Assembly (NCBI GenBank): GCA_037176725.1
Contig: JAZBRS010000020.1
Location: forward strand, 58,432,001-58,496,000
Reading direction: 5' to 3'
DNA length: 64,000 nucleotides
From: Posidonia oceanica
Taxonomy: Eukaryota > Streptophyta > Magnoliopsida > Alismatales > Posidoniaceae
Part shown: positions 22,740 to 33,240 of the stretch, in pieces
How the letters are laid out: each line of letters opens with the position of its first letter
How positions within the stretch are numbered: position 1 is the first letter of the stretch
Program-made: the position numbers and the translations under genes
The notes under the pieces: model-generated
Database searches by the model: none
The model's input: the letters and a program-made list of their open reading frames with translations, nothing else
Told to the model about the DNA's origin: nothing

Positions 22740-23734
22740 CTAGGGGCGCTTCGGCTATCTCTTGGTATCATCCCTGATACCAGGGGCATCTTTTTAGCTG
22801 CTCTCTGGTATCGCTCCCTCTCCTCTTATCTTTCTTCTTCTGCTGTGACTTCGCTCCATGCGGACGAAGTCCTTTGCCTGCTTCCTCGTGCGAGGTCAGG
22901 CCCACTTGCTTCCTCGGGCGAGGACAAGCCCTACATGGCTCTGTGTGGACAGAGCCCCTATCTATTTCCTTGGGCGAGGATCAGACCCACTTGTTTCCTC
23001 ATGTGAGGACAAGCCCTACGTAGCTCTGTGCGGATGGAGTTTCCCTGTTACCTCGAGTGAGGATTAGGCCTGCTTATTCCTCGACCAAGGATAAGCGTAT
23101 GCGCACCCTGCTTGCTTCCTTGGGCGAGGACAAGCCTTTGTTCTTTTCGTATGACTTCGCTCCGTGCGGACGAGGTCCTGCCTGCTTGCTTCCTTAGGCG
23201 AGGACAAGCCTTTTTTTCTTTCTTGCTTGCTTCCTTGGGCGAGGACAAGCCTTTTTTCCTTTTCCTTTCGCGTGACTTCGCTCCGTGCGGACGAGGTCCC
23301 ACCTGCTTGCTTCCTCATGCGAGGACAAGTCCGCTTGCTTCCTCGTGCGAGGACAAGCCCCCTACGACTTCGCTTCGTGTGGACGAAGTCCTTCCTATTT
23401 CCTCAGGCGAGGATCAGGCCCGCTTGTTTCCCCAACGACGGACGAGCCCCTAGGTGACTTCGCTCCGTGTGGACGAAGTCCCCTATTTGTTTCCTCGGGC
23501 GAGGATTAGACTGCTGCATGCTTCCTCGGGTGAGGACAAGCCCCCCTTTGGATTCCGTCTGTGTGGAATCCCCCGCTTGCTTCTTTGGGCGAGGACAAGC
23601 TTTTTCCATCTCCGTCCGCACGGAGGCCGCGCTTGCTTCCTCGAGCGAGGACAAGCTCTTCTCGGACCCCGTATGCTTGGAGTCCTTCCTTGTATCCTTG
23701 TGCGATGATCAGCACTTACGTGGCTTTGCTCCGG
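22740..23734 (+). repeat. Element A hairpin-rich variable region
   Basis: Short inverted repeats follow one another with arms that change together. Examples are GACTTCG...CGAAGTC (22847-22871 and again near 23366 and 23456, with imperfect copies near 23154 and 23274), GGATTCC...GGAATCC (about 23549), CTCTGT...ACAGAG (about 22930), CTCCGT...ACGGAG (about 23608), and many CCTCG-gg-CGAGG or CCTCG-tg-CGAGG. Open frames on both strands here are by-products of the repeats. The region lies between the DUF7745 gene and the 3' LTR, known in Ogre-like elements as a hypervariable source of tandem repeats. Confidence 0.75.
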
Positions 23735-24545
23735 GTGGACGATGCCCACGCTTGCCTGCCCCCTTTCTTCCTTTCTTGCTTGCTTCCTTGGGTGAGGACA
23801 AGCTCTTCTCGGACCCCGTATGCTCGGAGTCCTTCCCTGTATCCTCTTGCGAGGATCAGCCTTTGCGTGGCTTCGCTCTAGGCAGACGATGCCCATGCTT
23901 GCCTGCCTCTTTCTTCCTTTCTTGCTTGCTTCCTCGGGCGAGGACAAGCTCTTCTCGGATCCCGTATGCTCGAAGTCCTTCCCTGCATCCTTGTGCGAGG
24001 ATCAGCCCTTGCATGGCTTCGCTTCGGGCAGACGATGCCCACGTTTGCCTGCCCCCTTTCTTCCTTTCTTGCTTGCTTCCTCAGGCGAGGACAAGCTCTC
24101 CTCGGACCCCATATGCTCAGAGTCCTTCTTTGTATCCTCGTGCGAGGATCAGCCCTTGCGTGGCTTCACTCTAGGTAGACGATGCCCAAGCTTGCCTGCC
24201 CCCTTTCTTCCTTTCTTGCTTGCTTCCTTGGGCGAGGACAAGCTCTACTTGGACCCCGTATGCTCGGAGTCCTTCCCTGTATCCTCGTGCAAGGATCAGC
24301 CCTTGCGTGGCTTCACTCGGGGCAGACGATGCCCACGCTTGCCTGCCCCTTTTCTTCCTTTCTTGCTTGCTTCCTCGGGCGAGGACAAGCTCTTCTTGGA
24401 CCCTGTATGCTCGGAGTCCTTCCCTGTATCCTCGTACGAGGATCAGCCCTTGCGTGGCTTCGCTCTGGGCAGACAATGCCCACACTTGCCTTCCCCCTTT
24501 CTCTTTCTTGCTTGTTTCCTCGAGCAAGGACAAGCTGCTTCTGTT
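23735..24545 (+). repeat. 147-bp tandem repeat array, about 5.5 copies
   Basis: The anchor GATGCCC (or a one-base variant) recurs at 23741, 23888, 24034, 24181, 24328 and 24475, a spacing of 146-147 bp. Each unit has the 'ccctttcttcctttcttgcttgcttcctcgg' pyrimidine run, a CCTCG-gg-CGAGG hairpin, GGACCCCGTATGCTCGGAGTCC and a CCTCGTGCGAGG hairpin. Because 147 is divisible by three, the array stays open in several frames and reads as a 49-residue repeat; this is not evidence of a protein. Confidence 0.85.
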
Positions 24546-25001
24546 CCCCTACGGGCTGGCAGCCCTAACTGCTCAGTCGACAATTGTTAAATTGTCTAAA
24601 CCCTTTGCTTGTTGGGCTAGCAGCCCTAACTGCTCAGATGCCAAGCCCGTCAGCCATGTCAGGCGTCCCTTTTGTGAGCTCGGACTATCCACCGAACTCA
24701 TGCATTGCGCTATAGCTTTCTTTGCATCCCTTCCGCATCAGCACTGCATTCTTTTACTAATGGCATTGCATGATAAATAACTGCATCGACATGCATTGCA
24801 TCTGCACTGGCACGCATTGCATCAGCATCAGCATTCGCATCTACATCTGCATTGTGGCTCTGAGTCATGATTTTCGGTGCATCCGCTGAGTAAATGACTC
24901 ACGCCTACAACAATTTGCGCTACGGCCGGCGTCAAGTAGGGTGTCTTGTCTACCCTGAGCAGCAGTCTCACTATGCTTGACCTCGCTCAGGAAGGGGCTT
25001 C
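24546..25001 (+). other. Element A 3' end: inverted LTR-end copy and polypurine tract
   Basis: 'Gcattgcatc' repeats (about 24720-24850) are followed by a block shared with D (TTTTCGGTGCATCCGC then ACTCACGCC, about 24870-24905). Then comes GGGTGTC-TTGTC-TAC (24939-24953), an interrupted reverse complement of the LTR start. The purine tract AGGAAGGGG sits just before the LTR, with a three-base CTT/C gap as in the other elements. The tract primes plus-strand DNA synthesis. Confidence 0.7.
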
Positions 25002-28000
25002 TGTAGACACCCCATTCTGACAGCCTGAAAGTTGGTGGTTTCTCCTGCAGGTTCATTTGGACTCTGGGATGGCTCTCTTTCTTAGACTAACCCATTTCTA
25101 CCGCAAAACCAAACCCAAAACCTTACCTAAACCCCAAAACCTTAGCCCAAGCCTTTTACACATTTTTTAACCCTTTTTAAGCCCAAGCCCAAGCCCATTT
25201 CAGCCTTTTGCCTCTTGGGCATGTCGAACGCTGGCACGAGCAGCGTCCAACGTTGGACACGCCTTGTGCTAGCGTCCAACGTTGGACGTGTTCTGCTCTA
25301 GCGTCCAACAGCCCGAGAGTTGCAGCGGCTGCTCCGCCACATTCGGCTCACCTCGCATCCTCTTTGCTGCCCGTACGCACTTACTACCCATCCCCACATG
25401 CACTCCAGGCCATCCACTACCTACCAAGCCGAAGTTACTCCATTTACTAGCCATCCCTTCCTTCCCCGGTAGGCAAACCGCTCTCCTCTGCGGGCACTGC
25501 CATCAGCCGCCTCCACCTGCCACCGCTGCGACTTTCCCCGGCCCTCTGATAAGCCCATGACCTCCACTTGACAACCCTTGTGCCCTCCATACACCTAGCC
25601 TCGCCTGCCATCACCTGCAAGAGCCCCTGCCATCGCCTGCAACCTCTGCCACCGATGGAGGAACCCATGCAACCCAACAACAAAACAGCCACCTTTGAGC
25701 CTTTGCACACCTCACCACACTTGCCCGAGAGAAAATTGAGCAATACCAGAGTGAAGAGAGAACTCCCACCTCCACTCCCAGACCTTCGGTGCCCTCTCCC
25801 GTGCCCCCAGCAAGCCAAGCGACCTCGCCGGAGTCTGCCTGCCGCGAGCTTCCGCAGCGCCGGCGAAGAGTGCGAACAGCCCCCTCAAGCCGCGATGAGG
25901 TTGGTTTTCGATCCCTATAGCTGATGCATGAGTGTTTGAACATTTTTAGATGATTTCCATGCATTATTGCACAGCACACACCCCTCCTTGCCTTGGTTTT
26001 CCAACAGCGAGGAGGAGGAGGTGGGTGGAGCAATCCACCTGCCTAATTCTGGCACCAAGCATACCACCATGCTTGTTATCAGTCACACTTGCTTACTAGC
26101 AAGTTTGTTTGAAGTTTCGAATCGATTTGGCCGCTGTTCTTGGCGAAGAGGTTCGTCGCTTTATTGGACGCCCAGGTTGGTGCGTCCAACGTTGGACGTG
26201 GCAGGAGCCAGCGTACAACACCCTGCTATGCCTTATCTGCTTTTGCTTTTGCTTTGAAGCTTGCCATGCCTTACTGTTGCTTGCCTTTTATAAGTTTGTT
26301 CTGCATGCTTTCCTTACATGTTTTCAGATGCTGCCATGCCATGTTTGCCTTTTGTTTTGATCCTTGCTTGAATCATTTTTGCATGCCTTAAGTCATTCTG
26401 CTGTCTGCCTGCGTTGGACGCTGGGGTGAGCCGCGTCCAATGTTGGACGCTGGTTCATCCAACATCCTACATGTCTGCTAGCTCATATCTACTGCCATGC
26501 TTGTATCTTGCTTCTTTTTGAAATTTATGCCTGATCCATGCATGTTTAGTGATGCCTAGCCCCTATGGCAACCATGCTTAGACTTGTTAATCTCCTCTCA
26601 AGTTGCATGCTTTTTTTTATTGGTTTTTTACCCTTTACTCCTATGCATGCTCTTTCTCCCTTGCTTCTCATGGATTATATGCTTGGTGTGAATGTCTTTT
26701 CTTGATCTGGCATGTCATCAGTAGCTTGCATGCATGTTTAAGTGGGGTTTAGAGCTGAGCTCGCCCTTTGCAGGTGGGTTTGCATTCTGCAGGTGTTGGA
26801 TGCTGGGGTCTTCAGTGTCCTACGTTGGACGCTGCTGTCACCAGTGTCTAACGTTGCTGTTCATTTATTTTGGTTTTAAGTGTTTGCATGATGCTCTGAT
26901 CCATTTGTTTGCATGATTTCTAAGTTTACATGCTTGCTTAGCCTTCATAGCAACTGCTCCTCAGCTTTCATAGTCGTATGCTAGTTTTATGTAGAATTTT
27001 TTGCTTGTTTGTGCCTCGCAGTGCGTTGTACGCTGCTGTTCCTGGCGTCCAATGTTGGATGCTGGTTCAGCTCACGTCCAACGCTTTGGTTGAGCTTTAT
27101 GCCTGGCACGCGTTGTAGATGTTGTTTCTTCTTGAATTTTTCATATCCCATGCTTGCATGTCTAGCTTATACCTGCTTACAGTAGCTTAAATGCATGCTT
27201 ACAATTTTTATTTATCATCTGTATGCTTATTTGCCTTGCTGTCCTCTGGCCTGTGTTGGCTGGCGTCTAACATTGGACGCCATGCCCTCGGGCGTCCAAC
27301 GCCCTGCTTGTTTAAAATGCTGATCTTTGCTTGCATATTGCTCTAAATCTGCTTCTGGTTTGTTGTCCTGTTTGCCCTACATGTCATGCACCTATTCTAC
27401 TGCATTTCTGCATATGCATCGCATTCATATAGTTAGACTGCATCTTTTCTCAAAAATTGCATGTTGTTCGCCTTCAGCAGGCGTTGGACGCCAGCAATGC
27501 CAGCTTCCAACGTGGGATGCTGGAGTTGCCGGCGTCCAATGCTTGCAATTTGGCTAAACCTATTTTAAAATGCCGATTTGGTTTCATTCGCCGTTTTCCA
27601 TGTTTTATCGCTTCTTATACGTACTGCCACCCCCATGCATGCTACCTGACCCTTGTTTTGGTTTTGCGCCTTGCCTTGCACGCTTTCTCGTGGTTTCCAC
27701 CCTGGTTTCGCTTTCTCTTTCACATATTGCTCGCTTGCATCGTTTCCCAGGTTTTGGCGTCGTTTCTCGCGCTCTTGCATCGATTTACGTGCTTTTGCAT
27801 CATTTCCCGTGCTTGCATCGTCTCCTGCGCTTTCGCATCGTTTTCCACACCCTCTTTGGTTTATCCCCTGTATGTCGCTTGCTTTGCCTGGTTTTCCCCG
27901 TAGTTTTGTTTTATTGCCTGCATTTGCATTAGGGCTATGATGCTTATTGCCTAGGAGTTCTCACGAACCAGGGTTCGCTCAGTTCGGAACACTAGCAGTG

Positions 28001-28507
28001 CTGCTGAGCACATAGATAGCACGTTTATTTCCCATGTATAGCAATCAGACATTCATTGCATATAAGCATTAGGCAAGCATCTTCCTGCATTAGCGAGCGA
28101 GATTGCCTAAGAAAGACCGACTCTCAGACGTGTCGAGGGTGCCTAACACCTTCCCCGTGCGTAACAGGAGTCCTTGTCCTTTCACTTGGCCCACAATGAC
28201 CTCTCCTTCATCCTAAGCACGAGTCATTGCATAGCATAGCATAGCATCGCATTGTATTGCATCGCATCTCCTTGCCTCCGGTTTTGCATGTCTTTTCATG
28301 CGTTACCTTCGGTTCTCCCTGTCTCCCAACTCAATAGACCTGGTGGCGACTCTGATTTTGTCTTATCATTTCTTTTTCTTCTTTTTGCCAACGTTTCCGA
28401 GTCACGTTTCTTCCCTCGGATCCTACCGCATATAGTGAGCCTATTTTGATCGGTGCACGCGAGCTTTGGCATCGTGCATGGACGATCAGAATTATAGGAT
28501 TACTACA
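25002..28507 (+). repeat. Element A 3' LTR (3506 bp)
   Basis: The LTR starts TGTAGACACC and ends GGATTACTACA, colinear with 6176-9626. The first 150 bases differ at roughly a dozen places, mostly transitions; other stretches, for example 26480-26730 against 7670-7920, are almost identical. It has the same GC-rich segment, GTTGGACGC modules and conserved block (about 28110-28200). It is followed directly by GGTCC. Confidence 0.93.
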
Positions 28508-28512
28508 GGTCC
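28508..28512. repeat. target site duplication GGTCC, right copy
   Basis: This matches 6171-6175 and fixes the right boundary of element A. Confidence 0.92.
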
Positions 28513-28629
28513 AAGGGCAGAAGTGCCGGCACCACCCAAATCCTCGTCGCCGGACACATCCTCCACCTCAAACCCCACAAGGAAGTCCTCGCTACTGCCC
28601 ACATTCATTTCCTTGCTCGGGCCTCCTCC
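28513..28629 (-). pseudogene. upstream half of the coding sequence split by element A
   Basis: On the minus strand an acceptor-like TTTACTTTTTAG|GG (AG at 28631-28630) is followed by an open frame reading EMNVGSSEDFLVGFEVED then an acidic, glycine-rich stretch up to the insertion point. The frame continues at 6170. The family is not recognised. Confidence 0.5.
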
Positions 28630-29340
28630 CTAAAAAGTAAACACAAAGGTAGGTCAGAACAGAAGCAGTGACAAACAGAGTTGTAGATGTCGAATGTGGG
28701 GTGTTGGATGAAGGCGTCGATGCTACCACATATGTCGACAGCTGAGGTGATCGCCACTTGTCCATTTGCTATGCTGGCTGACAAGGTGCCTGTAGGAGAT
28801 GTGGATGGATGTGGGTCCTCAGCACTCTAGATTGACGGCAGGATGTTGTCTAGCAGCCTCCTCGTGCTATGTGATGCATTCCTTTCATTCAAAACAAATA
28901 AAATAGATCTGGGTAAGTCTAGGTGTAGTAAACAATATCAGAAAAGCATGGAATAACAAAAGCAAATGAATCTAATACTAACCGGGGGTGGTTCCCCGCA
29001 TGCATATGCTATGGGTCCTATTTAAGGAATGCAATATTGTAATAAAGAAAAGATTGGAATAAGATACTCCCTTCACCCTCGTGCTGTATGCTTTGGGATG
29101 AGAAAGTGGAGGCACGGACAGAGCTCTGGCTAGACTATGGATCTCTAGGATCTAGGTTTTCAGAATTTTGGCAGAGGTTTGACAAAGTAGAGGAGCTATG
29201 GACCACTCAGGATGTCACACTCAAAGGTCTCTCTCACTCAAGGTTGTGGTCGCTCAGAATCTCAACAATCTAGCTCTTAGATCTCTTAGAAGAATCTCTC
29301 CACTTTTTGAAGTGCCTCCCCTTGAGCTCTTGCACTCGGG
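28630..29340 (-). other. probable 5' exon and intron of the split gene
   Basis: A minus-strand frame at about 28880-28650 reads RRLLDNILPSI, a TAG, then VAITSAVDICGSIDAF, and runs into the acceptor at 28630. Further upstream (28880-29340) no convincing coding frame was found, but the stretch lies just downstream of a TATA box on the same strand and may be transcribed leader. Exon limits are uncertain. Confidence 0.35.
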
Positions 29341-29351
29341 GCCTTTTTATA
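29341..29351 (-). promoter_or_regulatory. TATA box, minus strand
   Basis: The minus-strand sequence CTCTATAAAAAGGCCCC contains a consensus plant TATA box (TATAAAAAGGC, 29351-29341). It points toward the split coding sequence. It may belong to that gene or to the LTR of element E if that LTR extends this far. Confidence 0.55.
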
Positions 29352-29439
29352 GAGGTCTAGGGGTGCCAGATTTCGAGTGGATAGGATCTAGGAAGTTTGT
29401 AGAGAAGAATTTAAAATTAAAATCAGATATTTATATAGT

Positions 29440-30130
29440 CGCCGCATGAACCAGCGACAAGCCTAAATATCTTATTTTAATGACGTGGAAATGGCATGGA
29501 GTCTTGCTCTATAGATAACGACAAAAGTCCACGTCAGCTAGTCGCCACGGGGAATGGCGTCAAGCTGATGTGGGGATGACGTGGAGGATCAGATTAAAAA
29601 ATAAGAGAATAGCCTACGTCAGCTAGTTGCCACAAAGACTGGCATCGAGACACAGATATTTGTTTTTAATGATGTCGAAATGATGTGACAGTTAGTTTAA
29701 AAATATTCCACGTCAGCTAGTCACCGCTATTTGCGGCGCCCAGCTACTGGGATATTCCATACTCATTTTAAATGTGGTTTTGAATTTAAAAAGAAGATAT
29801 AACACATTAAGAACGTGCTAATTAAATCAAAACCGAGATAACAATCTTAGTGTGACCCAACCCTCTAGGATTTTCTAGATCCTTCCTTAATTAATTGCTA
29901 TTTTTATATGATATACATAATTGACTATTTAAGTGCCAAGAAAAATCATAGAAATATCAATAATTATGGGAAAAATGTTATAATACTTTATAAAAATCCC
30001 ATATATGCTATTAAAACCCAGGATGACAAAACATGTCAAGAGAGAGTGGCAGGATACTAGTCACCTATTTTTATGACGACAACACTATCTAGTCGCCAGT
30101 GTAAGTGGCGACTAGCAGTGTCGCCGTGTA
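29440..30130. repeat. cluster of GTCGCC/GGCGAC inverted motifs
   Basis: The phrase 'cacgtcagctagtcgcc' and variants recur near 29530, 29612, 29710 and 30085, with facing GGCGAC or GGCG copies, for example CTAGTCGCCAGTGTAAGTGGCGACTAG at 30090-30116 (read as two arms around a short loop). Clusters of short motifs in both orientations are typical of CACTA subterminal regions, but no CACTA terminus was found. Confidence 0.4.
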
Positions 30131-30633
30131 AAGTGGCAATGAGCTATTCTTTTTGAGTTTTGAATCCTATCTTTTATATTAATCTAGTGAAATATGTTAA
30201 AAGCCTGGAATAACTTCAGAAATTCCATGAAATCATAAAAACATTTCATTCAACATTAAAATACTCAAATCTGCCACTAATTTGAGTGCAACGGGAGTAT
30301 TAACTCTGCCACAGCTAATAAACCCGTATTAAATAATGTTAAAGGGACTCAAACTTGCCACTAGTTTGAGTAGAGTAAGAATGTTAGCTCTGCCACAACT
30401 AATAGACTTATATTGAGAAAAGTATTCATGGTACTCAAACTTGCCACTAGTTTGAGTGTGTCAGCTTTGCCACAGCTAATGACCTTGAATCAAGTAAATT
30501 CAAGAAATGTTTTTGAGTAAATCATGAAAAATCTGGAAAATGTGTTATTAGTCCTTAGTCATGTGATTCAGGGTGCCTCAACGGTTTCCTATCCTTAATG
30601 AACTCTTGGAAATGTGAAAATGAGATATCTACA
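30131..30633 (-). mobile_element. Element E: start of a minus-strand LTR
   Basis: The plus-strand junction ...GATATCTACA|GATGCCCCTACTTGAAG at 30633/30634 has the same layout as the D junction at 48742/48743. Read on the minus strand it is a purine tract, GGGGCATC, then an LTR starting TGTAGATATCTCATTTT. Inside, near 30265-30485, an approximately 100-bp unit is repeated three times (ACTCAAACTTGCCACTAG and GCCACAGCTAAT). The other end of this LTR was not found; it may extend to the GTCGCC cluster or the TATA box. Confidence 0.6.
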
Positions 30634-31249
30634 GATGCCCCTACTTGAAGTTGATCTTGGGACAAGATTAGCTCCAAGGTAAGAATGATGTCCCATTGAG
30701 CATTTCCTGAAAAGGGGAGCTCGATCTCAAACAATCCGCCACTAGGGATAACAAAACTAAAGAAAAGATAAAAAGAAAGGATGAACAAATTCAGTTTCGG
30801 GAGATTGTTACACAGCCGAATTGTTTGATTAAATGCCGTCATATTGAAGACTCATGCATGGAGGGGTCAAGCCGGTTTCGAAGCTATGTGTCTCAGTCCG
30901 TGTCAAGACCATGTCAACCATGTAGAGATAACTTCAACAGGGCAGAAACTAAGGAGTAGATTGTGGGGATTTACCCTATCGTTGATCAAAAGGAATAAAT
31001 TTGGCATCATGTTTGAGAGTTTACTCAGATTGGAATGGTAAAGGATAGGTAGAAGTTGGACTAGTTTTGGGAGGATCACATATTCTAAGGGTTTCTACCA
31101 CTCTTGAAGAACACTACTCCGTTCATGCTCCACTTCCAATGATATGAGAAATAATGCATGGATGCATGATTCAAGCAAACAATGCTATTGCAAGGTCAAC
31201 ACATAGTGCAATGAATGGTCCGTATGATAGGTTAGGTCGGCGGGGTACG
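30634..31249 (-). other. Element E internal remnant with polypurine tract
   Basis: The minus-strand purine tract AAGTAGGGG at about 30637-30645 precedes GCATC and the LTR. The rest holds no coding frame. Because LTR sequence lies on both sides, the gag-pol part of E must have been lost by deletion, or two E-type fragments have been joined. Confidence 0.45.
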
Positions 31250-32148
31250 GATGGTCCCAATCCTTATAGACATATGCAAAATGAATGAATGCAATTCGTT
31301 GTGGTCAAGTGTTTTCCGTCCTCAAGTGTGGCCAGTACTCTCGAGAAAGGACCGTCGTCCCACAACTCGATTTGGCAAGTGTCCTTATGACCGTCCTCGC
31401 TGTGATGCTGGATTGACCGACACGAGCGAAAAGAGAGAGTCACAGATAATTGGCGAAGAAAACAAAGAATAAAGCAAGAACGGAGTCGCCACCTAGTCTA
31501 TTGTCGGAAGACGAGGAAAATCGAGAAAAACAATGCTATGCATGCAATATGATGCTAAATATATGACTCATGCCAACGGATGCAGACACGATGGTCATTA
31601 CAAGCCAAAAGAAAGGGCAAGGACTCCTGTTACGCATGGGGAAGGTGTTAGGCATCCCCATGCGCCGGAGAAGCGGTCTTTCTAGGCTAATCTCGCTCGC
31701 ATGTGCGGAATGAATGCTATGCCATGCCATGAATGCTTTAATATGCTTAATGCCATGATGCATGAGGGAAAACAAAACATGCGATCTATGTGCTCAGTGG
31801 CACTATTTGTATCTAAACCGGGCGTACCACGGTTCCAAAGAAATCCAAACAGTAAACATCATCGCCCTAGATGCAATGCAGGCGAGAATCAAAACGTCGG
31901 AGGAAAACCATGCAATGCAAGGACGCAGCATGCAAAGGGAAACAAAGCAGAGGCGGAAAACCATGCAAAGCGAGGATGCGGCAAGCAAAGGGAAAAACCA
32001 TGGGAAAGTCGGAGCTCTGTCTTAATGTTTGCTCTGATCTGGGTTGGTCGCACCAGGTGAGCACGCCGATGTTATCCGTTGAGGGATCACGTCAGATCTG
32101 GGCGCTGAGAAGGCTCACCAAGCTCATACGCTACCAACACCTGCTATC
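31250..32148 (-). mobile_element. Element E: part of a minus-strand LTR, interrupted by element C
   Basis: The minus strand carries the conserved LTR block (about 31600-31690, GATGCCTAACACCTTCCCC then AACAGGAGTCC), the 'aatagactaggtggcgactcc' segment (about 31480-31505) and the 'cgcttgcatc'-type run (31860-32000), matching D (43020-43950) and C. It ends where element C begins; CTATC at 32144-32148 would be the left target duplication. Confidence 0.65.
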
Positions 32149-32459
32149 TGTTGACATCTCATTTTGATAGGCTGAATTAGCTCTCTTTCTCTCTTTGGTA
32201 GTCCCTTCAAAATCCTTCAAAATCAAACCCAAAACAACACCCTTTTTCACCTTGGGAAAACCCATCCAAAAACCCTTCAAAAATCTCATTTAAAACCCTA
32301 GAAAATCCTAGGTTAAACCCTAGGTCAAACTCTAGAAACCCCAGGTCACACACTCACCCAAAACCCTTCCAAATCCAAGTCATTATCCTTTTCTCTCTCC
32401 TCATTATCCTTTTCTCTCTCCTCATTATCCTTTTCTCTCTTCTTTTCCCTCCTTCTTCA

Positions 32460-33240
32460 AACTCATCATCAGCCCCATTTAACACTCCTTAAAACAATTA
32501 AAGAGAAAATTCCAACCAGAAAAACAAATCAAACACTTAAAAAATAATTCAAAAGAAAATCTAATTAAAAACAAATCAAAACAACCCAAAAACAGTTAAA
32601 ACAAATTAAAACAAACTAAAAGACTTAAAAACGATCCAAAACAATTAAAAAACAAATTTCAAAACTTAAAAACAATTAAAAAACAAATTACAAGACTTAA
32701 AAACAATTAAAAACAAGTTTCAAGACTTAAAATAATTAAAAAACAAATTTTAAAACTTAAAACATATTAAAACAAACTAAAAGACTTAAAAACGATCTAA
32801 AACAATTAAAAAACAAATTTCAAGATTTAAAAACAATTAAAAACAAATTTCAAAACTTAAAGACAATTAAAACAAATCAAAACCATTAAAAACAATTAAA
32901 GAAGAAAACATAAGAAAAAAACAATTTGAAACCCTTAAAAAGAAAACAATCTAAAAAACCAATCAAAAACCTTAAAACAATCAAAAGGAAAATTAAAACA
33001 ACTACCGAACTTAAAATCGAAAGAAAAACTTAAATAATCAAAACAATTAAAAAACTTAACTTAAAAAAAACAATTAAAATGAAAACCCTAGAAAAACTAT
33101 TAAAAAACTTAAAACCCTAATTAAAAACTTAAAAAAAAGAAAAACAAACAATTAAAAGAACAAAATCCAGAAAAAACAATTAAGAAACTTAAAAAACAAT
33201 CACTTAAAAACTTTAAAAGAAATACAACTTTAAAAATAAA
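32460..33240 (+). repeat. A-rich low-complexity segment of the C LTR
   Basis: Irregular repeats of AAAACAATTAAAAAACAAATT and AAACTTAAAAAC fill the stretch. The D LTR has the complementary T-rich stretch at about 47280-48000, so this is an old LTR component rather than a random expansion. Confidence 0.75.

Larger units (their letters stand above)
6176..28507 (+). mobile_element. Element A: complete Tat/Ogre-type Ty3/Gypsy retrotransposon
   Basis: The element is 22,332 bp long and bounded by two related LTRs and a 5-bp duplication. Internal order is: primer-binding site (9628), leader with probable intron, gag, protease, long linker, reverse transcriptase with RNase H, second RNase H, integrase (to 19586), spacer, DUF7745 gene (21100-22300), hairpin and 147-bp repeats, polypurine tract and 3' LTR. 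The second RNase H and very long LTRs are Tat/Ogre hallmarks. All genes are broken by frameshifts and nonsense codons, so it is non-autonomous now. Sampled LTR stretches differ by a few percent, mostly transitions, suggesting an insertion of moderate age. The order matches element D. Confidence 0.93.

Noticed and set aside
23467..24780. Long repeat-containing proteins (186-256 codons)
   Set aside because: Open frames exist in several phases and on both strands because the unit is 147 bp; there is no start context, domain or codon bias.
30131..30180. CACTA terminus reading CACTAGATT on the minus strand
   Set aside because: It does not match the usual CACTACAAGAAA-type end, and no partner end or 3-base duplication was found.
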